The notes under the pieces are model-generated. The model was given only the letters and a program-made list of their open reading frames with translations, ran no database searches and was not told the DNA's origin. A stretch of 64,000 nucleotides of DNA from the NCBI RefSeq assembly GCF_900240335.1, contig NZ_LT964979.1:1426001-1490000 (forward strand). Reading direction: 5' to 3'. Numbering within the stretch: position 1 is the stretch's first letter; every line of letters begins with the position of its first letter. This stretch comes from Flavimobilis massiliensis (GTDB taxonomy: Bacteria; Actinomycetota; Actinomycetes; Actinomycetales; Cellulomonadaceae). The position numbers and the translations under genes were made by a program. Shown here piece by piece: positions 25,834 to 35,100 of this stretch.

Positions 25834-27108
25834 ATGCGCAGAGTCAGCAAGGCGCTCACCGCGGCGCTCGCCGCCACAGCACTCACGTTCTCCCTCGCAG
25901 CCTGCTCCGACGACGAGGGCGACAAGCCCGGCGCTGCCGGCAGCGAGGTCGAGGTCTTCACCTGGTGGGCGTCCGGCTCCGAGAAGCGCGGCCTCGACGC
26001 CCTCGTCAAGGTCTTCAACACCCAGCACCCCGACGTGAAGTTCGTCAACGGCGCCGTCGCCGGCGGCGCCGGCTCCGCCGCCAAGGAGCTTCTCCAGACC
26101 CGCCTCCAGCAGAAGAACCCGCCGGACACGTTCCAGGCCCACGCCGGCGCCGAGCTCACCGACTACATCAAGGCCGGCCAGCTCCAGGACGTCTCAGGCC
26201 TCTACGACGAGTTCAAGCTTCGCGACGCCTTCCCCGCCGACCTCGTCAACCGTCTCACGGTCGACGGCAAGATCTACTCCATCCCCTCAAACATCCACCG
26301 CGCCAACGTCGTCTGGGCCAACCCCTCGGTCCTCACCGGCGCAGGTCTGGACGCCACCGCGAAGTACGCGACCATCGCCGACTGGATGACCGCGATGGAC
26401 AAGATCAAGGCCTCCGGCAAGACCCCCCTCTCCGTCGCGACGACCTGGACCCAGGTCCACCTCCTCGAGACCGTCCTCCTCGCCGAGCTCGGCGTCGACG
26501 GCTACTCCGGCCTCTGGGACGGCACGACCGCCTGGGACGGCGCCGACGTCACCGGCGCGCTCACCACCTTCCAGAAGCTCATGTCCTACACGAACACCGA
26601 CCGCGACGGGCTCGACTGGCCCGAGGCCACCCAGCTCGTCATGGACGGCCAGGCCGCGTTCAACGTCATGGGTGACTGGGCGGTCGCCGCGTTCGAGGAG
26701 GCCGACAAGAAGGCCGGCACCGACTTCACGTACTTCCCGGTGCCCGGCACGGACGGCGTCTTCGACTTCCTCGCCGACTCCTTCACCCTCCCCGTCGGGG
26801 CACCGCACCCGGACGGCGCCAAGGCCTGGCTCGAGACCGTCGGCTCGCTCGACGGCCAGACCGCCTTCAACAAGGCCAAGGGCTCCATCCCGGCCCGCAC
26901 CGACGCCAAGGCCTCGGACTTCTCCGAGTACCAGCAGACCGCCATCACGTCCTTCGGCCAGGACAAGATCGTCTCGTCGCTCGCCCACGGCGCCGCGACC
27001 CCGATCGCATGGCTCAACAAGATCTCCGAGGCCACGAGCAAGTTCACGACCGGCGCGACCGACCTCGCCGGCTTCCAGGCCGAGCTCACCACCGCGGCCC
27101 AGGGCTGA
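25834..27108 (+). CDS. Glucose/mannose-type sugar-binding lipoprotein
   Basis: A 424-residue solute-binding protein of cluster 1 (CUT1). Lipobox LAAC at residues 22-25; mature start SDDEGDK. Features: VFTWWASGSEKRGLDALVKV, DTFQAHAGAELTDYI, the ligand-loop IYSIPSNIHRANVVWAN, MDGQAAFNVMGDWAV and a C-terminal KISEATSKFTTG. The SIPSNIHRANV stretch is typical of glucose/mannose importers such as GtsA rather than maltose-binding proteins, so glucose released by starch breakdown is a plausible ligand. The ATG at 25834 follows GGAGGA. First gene of an operon with two permeases; no ATPase gene is present, so it must borrow a shared MsiK-like ATPase from elsewhere, as is common in actinobacteria. Confidence 0.87.
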   Translation: MRRVSKALTAALAATALTFSLAACSDDEGDKPGAAGSEVEVFTWWASGSEKRGLDALVKVFNTQHPDVKFVNGAVAGGAGSAAKELLQTRLQQKNPPDTFQAHAGAELTDYIKAGQLQDVSGLYDEFKLRDAFPADLVNRLTVDGKIYSIPSNIHRANVVWANPSVLTGAGLDATAKYATIADWMTAMDKIKASGKTPLSVATTWTQVHLLETVLLAELGVDGYSGLWDGTTAWDGADVTGALTTFQKLMSYTNTDRDGLDWPEATQLVMDGQAAFNVMGDWAVAAFEEADKKAGTDFTYFPVPGTDGVFDFLADSFTLPVGAPHPDGAKAWLETVGSLDGQTAFNKAKGSIPARTDAKASDFSEYQQTAITSFGQDKIVSSLAHGAATPIAWLNKISEATSKFTTGATDLAGFQAELTTAAQG

Positions 27109-27114
27109 CACCAC

Positions 27115-27148
27115 GGACGGGGTGCGCACCGACGTGCGCACCCCGTCC
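27115..27148. terminator. Stem-loop between binding-protein and permease genes
   Basis: Perfect 15-bp arms GGACGGGGTGCGCAC and complement with a CGAC loop, 6 bp after the stop of the binding-protein gene. Such intercistronic stems usually stabilise or partly terminate the upstream message, so that binding protein is made in excess over permease. Confidence 0.75.
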
Positions 27149-27192
27149 CTCCCCACGCACAGCCCGACCCGACGACCACGGAGGCGACACCC

Positions 27193-28092
27193 GTGCGCAC
27201 GTACAAGCGGTGGCTCCCACCGCTCCTGCTCATCTCACCGACCCTCGTCCTGCTGAGCGTCTTCGTCTACGGCCTCCTCGCCGTCAACGTCCAGACGTCC
27301 ATGACCGACAACCACACCTCCGCGCAGGCCGCAGGCGTCGAGCCCTCCGTCTTCGTCGGGCTCCAGAACTACCTTGACCTCCTCGGGTCCGACTCGTTCC
27401 AGCACTCGCTCAAGAACCTCCTGCTCTACACGGTCGTCTTCCTCGTCGGCACCATGGTCTTCGGGTTCCTCTGGGCCTGGCTCCTCGACCGCCCCATGCG
27501 CTTCGAGGGCATCTTCCGCTCCGTGTACCTCTTCCCCATGGCCGTCTCGTTCGTCGCCTCGGGCGTCGTGTGGCGCTGGCTCCTCAACTCCAACCAGGGC
27601 GAGCAGGCGTCCGGCCTCAACCGGCTCTTCCAGATCGTCGGGCTCGACTTCCTCCAAAACAACTGGTGGAACAACAACTCCGTCGGCATCGCCGCAATCG
27701 CCATCCCCGCGATCTGGCAGCTCTCCGGCTACGTCATGGCGCTCTTCCTCGCCGGCTTCCGCGGCATCCCCGAGGAGCTGCGCGAGGCCGCGCGCGTCGA
27801 CGGCGCGACCGAGTGGAAGCTCTACCGCCACGTGCTCTTCCCGCAGCTCGGCCCCGTCGCGCTCTCCGCCGTCGTCATCATTGGCCACATGTCGCTCAAA
27901 GCTTTCGACCTCATCATGGCGATCTCGAAGCCCGCGAACTACCAGACCAAGGTGCCCGCGATCGACATGTACCAGCTCAAGGCCAGCTTCGACTACGCGA
28001 GTTCCGCAGCGGTCGGCTCGATCCTGCTCGTCATCGCCGCCGTCCTCATCATCCCGTACCTCATCCACCTCGCACGGGAAGGCCGACGATGA
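27193..28092 (+). CDS. Sugar ABC importer permease (MalF-like)
   Basis: A 299-residue CUT1 permease with six or more hydrophobic segments starting at LLLISPTLVLLSVFVYGLLA. The cytoplasmic EAA loop that docks the ATPase is EELREAARVDGATEWKLYRH, near residue 195. It pairs with the next gene product to form the membrane channel. GTG start at 27193 after GGAGGCGAC. It overlaps the next gene by 4 bp (ATGA). Confidence 0.92.
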   Translation: MRTYKRWLPPLLLISPTLVLLSVFVYGLLAVNVQTSMTDNHTSAQAAGVEPSVFVGLQNYLDLLGSDSFQHSLKNLLLYTVVFLVGTMVFGFLWAWLLDRPMRFEGIFRSVYLFPMAVSFVASGVVWRWLLNSNQGEQASGLNRLFQIVGLDFLQNNWWNNNSVGIAAIAIPAIWQLSGYVMALFLAGFRGIPEELREAARVDGATEWKLYRHVLFPQLGPVALSAVVIIGHMSLKAFDLIMAISKPANYQTKVPAIDMYQLKASFDYASSAAVGSILLVIAAVLIIPYLIHLAREGRR

Positions 28093-28970
28093 CCGCCTCG
28101 ACCCTCACCGGACCCCTCGAGCGCACCGCCGCGCCCGTCGCACGGCCCTCGCGCTTCTCCGCCGGGCGGACCGCCCGCTACGCGCTCCTGCTGTTCTTCC
28201 TCGTCCTCGTGCTCATCCCCGTCTACGTGCTGCTCGTCACGAGCTTCAAGGGCGCGGGCGACGCCGCACCGTCGCGCGCCTGGAACCTCCCCCAGGTGTG
28301 GACGCTCGAGAACTGGCAACTCGCCTGGGAGACGCTCTCCCCCGCGATCGTCCGCACCCTCCAGATGGTCGTGCCCGCCGCGCTCATCTCGTCGTTCCTC
28401 GGGTCGATCAACGGGTTCGTCCTCTCGCGATGGCGTTTCCGCGGCGCCGACCTCGTCTTCACGCTCATCCTCTTCGGCATGTTCATCCCGTACCAGGCCG
28501 TGATGATCCCGCTCTCGCAGCTCGTCATCGATCTCGGCATTCCCTCGGGCATTCCGTCGCTCATCCTCCTCCACGTCATCTACGGCCTGCCCATCACGAC
28601 GCTCATCTTCCGCAACTACTACGAGTCCGTCCCGAACGAGCTCATCGAGGCGGCCCGCATCGACGGCGCCGGCATGCTGCGCACCTACGGGTCCGTCGTA
28701 CTGCCCCTGTCGATCCCCAGCTTCGTCGTCGTGCTCATCTGGCAGTTCACCTCGGCGTGGAACGACTTCCTCTTCGCCGTCTTCTTCTCCTCGAGCCAGA
28801 ACGGCCCCGTGACCCTCGCGCTCAACAACCTCGCGAACGGCGCGCTGCTGCAGAACTACGGCGTCTCGATGTCGGGCGCGCTCCTCGCGTCGCTGCCGAC
28901 GCTCCTCGTCTACGTGCTGCTCGGCAAGTACTTCATCGGCGGACTCATGAGCGGCTCCGTCAAGGGCTAA
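28089..28970 (+). CDS. Sugar ABC importer permease (MalG-like)
   Basis: A 293-residue CUT1 permease. A polar 30-residue start is followed by YALLLFFLVLVLIPVYVLLV, then five more helices and the EAA loop NELIEAARIDGAGMLRTY. The C-terminus ends in the usual LLGKYFIGGLMSGSVKG. It is the last gene of the importer operon; no ATPase follows. It is convergent with the amylase-pullulanase gene, and a long inverted repeat with an assembly gap lies between them. Confidence 0.92.
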   Translation: MTASTLTGPLERTAAPVARPSRFSAGRTARYALLLFFLVLVLIPVYVLLVTSFKGAGDAAPSRAWNLPQVWTLENWQLAWETLSPAIVRTLQMVVPAALISSFLGSINGFVLSRWRFRGADLVFTLILFGMFIPYQAVMIPLSQLVIDLGIPSGIPSLILLHVIYGLPITTLIFRNYYESVPNELIEAARIDGAGMLRTYGSVVLPLSIPSFVVVLIWQFTSAWNDFLFAVFFSSSQNGPVTLALNNLANGALLQNYGVSMSGALLASLPTLLVYVLLGKYFIGGLMSGSVKG

Positions 28971-28995
28971 CCCGCCCCGTCGCCTCACCCGGACC

Positions 28996-28996
28996 N
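28996..28996. other. Single N: contig join
   Basis: One undetermined base in otherwise clean sequence, 2 bp before the start of a 35-bp inverted repeat. It most likely stands for a gap of unknown length between contigs, so the exact distance between the permease and pullulanase genes is unknown. Confidence 0.85.
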
Positions 28997-28997
28997 C

Positions 28998-29075
28998 CTG
29001 CGCCGTCCCCGCACCCGCCCCCGCGCCGCGGGCGGGCGGGCCCGCGGCGCGGGGGCGGGTGCGGGGACGGCGCAG
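28998..29075. repeat. 35-bp perfect inverted repeat, possible fold-back at a contig end
   Basis: Left arm 28998-29032 is the exact complement of right arm 29041-29075, with an 8-nt CGGGCGGG loop; the arms are almost pure G/C. It could be a true, very strong terminator for converging genes, or an assembly fold-back because it abuts the N. Confidence 0.75.
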
Positions 29076-29105
29076 GGCGCGCCCTCCGTGAGGAGGACGC
29101 GCCCT
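29072..29105. terminator. Stem-loop after the amylase-pullulanase gene
   Basis: Arms CAGGGCGCG and CGCGCCCTG with an inner CCTCC-GTGA-GGAGG stem, 22 bp beyond the stop at 29127. It partly overlaps the larger inverted repeat. Confidence 0.65.
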
Positions 29106-29126
29106 GCACCGTGCCGCCGTGCGGGA

Positions 29127-32100
29127 TCAGCGGACGGTCATCGTGGTGCTCGCGCTCGCCTTCGCGAGCCGCGCCGAGCCGCCGTACGTCACCGTGATGT
29201 CACGGTCACCCGGGCGGAACGCGACGACGCGCACCCTCAGCGTCGTCGACGTCGAGCGGCCCGAGAGGCGCACCGACGCGATCTTCTTGCCGTCGAGACG
29301 CACCGTCACCGTCCCCTCGGGGCGGGCGTACGCCGTCCCTCGGACGCGCACCGTGACGTACGCCGAACGGTGGACGCGGGCGTCCGGAGCCGTGACGCTC
29401 AGCCGCGGCTTCGTCCGCACGACCTTAAGCGTCGTGCGGGTCGACGCCTTCGCGACCGTCGTCGAGCCCGAGTAGCGCACCGTGAGCCGCACCTTGCCGG
29501 CCTTCGCCGACACGGAACGCGGCAGGACGACCTTCGTGGAGCCCTTGACGACGCGCGCCGAGCCGACCCTGCGGTTGCCCTGGTAGACGGTGACCCGTCC
29601 GGCGGTCGAGCCCGCGGACGCGCTCACCCGCACCTTGAGGACGGCACGCTCGCCCGCGCGGACGGTCGTCCCCGTGACCTTGAGCCGCGCCTTCGCCCGG
29701 TTGACGACAAGCGCCCCCTTCGACGAGCGTGACGCTGCCGCGGTCGGCGTGCCGGAGAAGCTCGCGACGACCGACATGCGCCCGACGCGGGCGACCGCCG
29801 TCTTCGAAAGCCGGACCTTGGCGACACCGCCTCTGGCCTTCGCGGAGCCGAGAACCTTCGACCCCGCCCGGAGCGTCACTGTCCCGCCGTCAGTGCGCCC
29901 CGCCGAGGACACGCGCACGGTCCACACGGCCCGCGAGCCGAGCGTCGTCGTGAGCGTCGTCGGCGACAGGCGCGTCGTCGACGGCTTGGGAGCCTCGGTC
30001 GTCGGCGTCGGGGCCGGGGTCGTCGGCTCCTCGGTCGGCTCCTCGGTCGTCGGCGGGTCGGTCGGCTCCGTCGACTTCTCGACGAGAAGCGCGACGGTGC
30101 GGGCCGGGATCGTCACCGTGCCGGTCCGAGCATCGAACGTCGTGCCCTTGACGACCGCGTCAGAGCCCTTCGCCTGGATCGGCGAGAGCGCGAACGCACG
30201 GCCCTTGAGCGACGCGACCGTCGTCGTGATCGGCGCCGGCGACGCGTTGAACGCGACGAGCGCGCCGTCGAGCGCCGTGTCGACGTCCGTGCCGACCGTG
30301 TCGTCGACCTGCATGAGGAGCAGGCCAGGCACGGCGTCGGCACCCGAGCCCGGGAACGACACCTTCTGCTTGATGAGATCTGCGGAACCGAGACGCAGGA
30401 GCGACGTCGAGTACCGCAGGCGGAGCAGGTCGAGCGCCTGCGCGTTGGCCGTGGCGATGTCCGCGGCCGACGGGGTGAGCGCTGGGTCGGCGAGGAGCGG
30501 CGTCATGAGCGACCACTTCTCCCCGTTCTTCTCCTCGGGCGGGAGGCCCACGCCGAAGTTGTTGCTCTTCCCGGTCCAGTCGAGCGCGTTGAAGTGGTCA
30601 CCCGAGTTGTAGCTGTCACGGTCGAGGGACTTCGACCGCAGCAGGTCCGTGCCCGCGTGCCAGAACGTCGGCGTCTGCGCGAGCGTCGTCGTCGCGAGCG
30701 ACAACGTGTTCATGCGGACGCGGTCCGCCATCGACGTGTCCTTCGGCAGCTTGAGCGCGAGGATGTCGAAGAGCGTCTCGTTGTCGTGCGCGTCGACGTA
30801 CGTGACGACCTCGTCCGGCTGGCTCGCGTACCCGGCGGGGGCGCCGCGGTAGTCGAGCTCGTCGCCACGCTGGACCTTGCCTGCCGCCGTCGTCAACGTG
30901 TAGTCGGCGAGGTTGCCCGCGAGGCCCAGGCGGACGAGGTCCGTCTGGTGGCGCAGGTCCGCGATCTCGTCGGCAGCGCCCGTGTTCGTGCCGCCGTCGC
31001 CGCGCGTGCGACCGTTCGGGTCGGTGCCGAGGCCCGTGCCGAAGCCCTGGACGAACGTCGAGCCGCCGTCGACCGGCGAGCCGCCGTGGACGGCGTCACG
31101 CAGGCGGTCGGAGAACGTTCCGATGCCCGTGCCGCCCAGCTGCCCCTGCGTCGCCTGCTCGAAGCGGGCGTTGTCCGCGACCTCTCCGAAGTTCCAGCCC
31201 TCGCCGTAGAGGTAGATCTTCTTCCCGTCGACGCCGTCCTTCGCGACCGTGAGGGCGTCGAGCGCCTCGCGGACGGCGAGCATGTTCGCCTTCGAGTGGT
31301 GCCCCATGAGGTCGAAGCGGAAGCCGTCGATCTTGTACTCGCGCGCCCACGTGACGACGGAGTCGACCATGAGCTTCTGCGCGAACGCGTTCTCGGTGGC
31401 GACGTTCGAGCAGCACGTCGAGTTCTCGACGCCGCCCGTCGCCGAGAGCCGCTGGTAGTAGCCGGGCACGACGCGGTCGAGCACCGACTTCGGGTCCTGG
31501 CCGGAGGCCGCCGTGTGGTTGTAGACGACGTCCTGGACGACCTGGAGCCCGTTGCTGTGGAGCGCGCCGACCATCGTGCGGTACTCGGCGACGCGCTTGC
31601 CGCCGTCCTGGTTGCCGGTCGTCGCGTACGAACCCTCGGGCGCAGTCCAGTGGAGCGGGTCGTAGCCCCAGTTGAAACCGTCCTCGTCCTTGATCGCGTC
31701 GACAGCCGCCTGCTGCTCCTCGGACGCCGGCCCGAAGCCGGAGAGGTCGCCCGTCGTCTTCTGCTTGCTGCGGTCCTCCTCGATCGTCGCAATGTCGAAC
31801 GACGGGAGCAGGTGCACCGTGTTGAGGCCCGCAGCCGCGAGCTTGCGCAGGTGCTTGACGCCGTTGCCCTCGCCCGCGAAGGCAAGGTACGTGCCGCGCT
31901 GCGCCTCGGGCACCGACGTGTCGGTGATCGAGAAGTCACGGATGTGCAGCTCGTAGATCGAGCGGTCGACGGGCCGGGCGATCGTCGGCGCGGCAGTCGA
32001 GGACCACGCGGTCGGCCGGTAGGCCGGGTCCGCGAGGTCGACGAGCACGGAGTGCGTCGAGTTGAGCGTCAGCGCGACGGAGTACGGGTCGGTGACGAGG

Positions 32101-35100
32101 TTGTGCTCCACCTTGCCCGTCGACGGCACGAAGACCTCGACGTCGTAGCGGAACGCCTTGTCCTTCCACGCGGACGTCCCCTGGGTCACCCACGTACCGT
32201 CGGCCTGGCGGGTTGCCTCGACCTCCGTCATCTCGCCCGTCGCCAGGCCAGCGCCGTCGAGCCACACCTGGGTCGTCACCGACCGTGCGGTCGGAGCCCA
32301 CAGCGTGAGCGTCGGGACGCCCGCGGCGAACGTCGCGCCAAGGTCGCGCTCGAGCGCGGCCGCGTAGACGTCGTCGAGGACGCCGGCGAGCTGGACGCCC
32401 GTCGCGTAGACGACGCTGCCGTCCTTCTCGGCGGACACGAGGAGCTGGCCCTGGAGCGCGGACTCGACCGCGGCACGGTCGACACCCGCCGGGAGCTCGA
32501 GCGCCGCGTACGTCGCGAGGTGCGGGTAGGCGGTGCGGAGCGTTGCGGGCAGGCCCGTGCTCAGCGCGGTGAGCTCGTGGACTGTCGTGCCCGCGGGCGC
32601 GGCGATGCCGTCCTTCCTGGCGCTCATGCCGCCGTCGGCAGCGGCCCGCAGGGTCCAGGCCGCGCCGGCGGCCGCGGAGGCCGGGACGGCGAGCGTGCGC
32701 TCGTCGAGCCAGTAGGCGCGCGAGCCCTCGCCGGCGACGGAGGTGTCGGCCGCGGCCGTGAACTCCTTCGTGGTGAGGTCGAGACGGAAGTTCATCGTGG
32801 CGTAGTCCTTCGGGACGGTGAAGTTGAGGTCGGAGTCCGGGTAGGACTCGGCCCAGCCGAGGTCGAGAGCTGCCTTCGCAGAGTACGACCCCTTCTTGAG
32901 GCGGTTGGTCTGCAGGACGTAGACCTGGCCGTCACGGTCGTGGTTCTGGAGCCACGAACCGAGGCACTTGGGGTCCCAGACCCCCGCGCAGCCGAGCTGG
33001 TCCTGGAGCGTCCCCGCGATGACCGCGACGCGGCTCGGGCCGCCCGCGAAGATCGCGTCGACGAAGTGTGAGGCGTCGTCGTAGACGAACGTCACGTCCG
33101 TCTCCTCCGCGAGCACGAGCGGGATGTTGCCCGAGCCCTGCGTCCGGTCGGCGCCGTAGTTCTCGTCCCACGAGCCGTCGATCGCCACCTTGTACTCGTA
33201 ACTGCCCGCGGGCAGCGTGAACGTCCCGGAGAACACCGAGCCGACCTGCTGCGTGAGGACGCCGTCGGCGCAGTCGGGCGACCAGTCGCCCGCGCAGCCC
33301 ATCTCGGAGTTAAGCGAGCCTGCGATGTTCACGGTGATGTCGCGCTGCGGCTCGGGGCCCTCCTGAGGTGCGGCTCCCGTCTCGACCGTGACGGCGTTCG
33401 TCGTCGGGTCGAGCGTGACGACCGCCGCCGGGTCTTCCGCGGTGATCTCGAAGTTGATGTTGCCACCGGCTGCGGTCCCGTACGACGTCGACCAGTCGAG
33501 GTTCTCGATGACCTTGAGCTCGTACCCCCCCGGGGTGAGACCGTCGAGCACGTAGCGGTACGTGCCGTCCTTACGGAGCTCGAGCTGGCCCGCGAGGCAT
33601 GCGTCCGTCCAGTCCGCCGCGCAGCCGAGCTGCGTCTGGAAGTCGCCCGCAACCGTGAGGACACGGCCCTCGGCGGTGTGCGCGCCGAGCTTCGTCACGG
33701 GGTCGAAGAAGAACGTCACCGGACCGCCGGCGTGCGTGTAGGAGTAGTTCTTCTGGCCCCCCTGCGCGCCGCCGGGACCGTAGTCGTTGCCCCACGTGGT
33801 GCCGTACGCGAACTTGAAGTCGTACGTGCCGGCAGCGATGTCGAACGTGCCCTGGAACGTGCCGTCGGCCTGCAGGGTGAGCGCGGTCGACTCGCAGCCG
33901 GGCGTCCAATCCGCGCAGCCGCCGATCTCGGTGCCGTGCGAGCCGGGGATCGTGAGCCGCTGCAACTCGTCCGAGCCGGCCGCGTAGCCGAGGCCGTGGT
34001 CGTCGCCGACGACCGCGGTCATGACGGTCTGCGTGAGCTCGCCCGCGGCGTCGCGTGCAACGGCCCGCAACTCGAGGAGCGAGCCGGGCGCGTAGTCGTC
34101 GGTGTCGAGGTAGATCCGCGGCGTCGTCGTGTCGTCCGTGCCGAGCAGCGTCCACTCGTCCGCACCCGCGAGGCGCGCCCAGAACGTCGTCTCCGCATAG
34201 CGGTCGGTGCCGAGGTCGACAGTGATCGCACCTTCGTCGCGGACGCCGCCGCCGGCGGCGGGCGACGTGAAGACGGGCACGACGGGAGCGTCGTCGGCGA
34301 CGACCGGGGTCGTCGCGCGCAGGACGATCGCAGACAGGGCGGGGACCGTCACCGTGACGGTGCCGTCGGAGGCCGACGTGACGTCCGTCGTCGTGCCGGA
34401 GAGCCCGGCGAACGTCGCGCCGGGAGTGAGCGCCGTGAACGTCGCGCTCTTCTCCGTCGTCGCGTTGTTGACCGCGACGACGTACTCGTGCGGCGCCGCC
34501 GCGGTCTCGTCGACGCGCGAGAACGCGTAGATGCCCGCGGCCGAGTCGGCGTGCTGCTCGATCTGCGCGCCTGCGGACAGGGCACGGTGGTCGGCGCGGA
34601 GCTTCGCGAGGTCGGCGATGTGCGTGTAGAGCGCCGCGTCCGTGTCGTAGCGGTCGACCGAGCCGGCCACCGTTCCGTCGAGCAGCTTCTGCGTCGTGAA
34701 CTCCTCGACCTGGGACGCGAAGAGCGACTGCCGCGCCGCCTTGTCCTTGCCGTCGTCCCCGGAACCGACGAAGCCCTGCTCGTCGCCGTAGTAGACGACC
34801 GGCTGGCCGCGGGTGAGGTACATGAGCGAGTGAGCGAGCCCGGAGCGCTTCTCCGCGTCGTCCTCGTTCCGCACGAAGTAGCCGATGCGACCGATGTCGT
34901 GGCTGCCGAGGTACGTCGGCAGCGAGTGTGCGTTCTTCGTCGCCGTCGTGTAACGGTCGTCGCCCGCGAAGAGCGTCGAGAGGTTGGACGCCTTGCCGCC
35001 GCCCGCGAAGACGGCCGCGGCGTCCTGGAACGTGAAGTCGAGAACCGAGTCCATGTCAGAGTCGCGGAGGTAGGGCGAAAGCTTGACCGGGTCGGCGTCG

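Noticed and set aside
25834..28970. Assigning the importer as a maltose system (malEFG)
   Set aside because: Position next to the pullulanase suggests it, but the binding protein has the IPSNIHRANV loop of glucose/mannose-type proteins.
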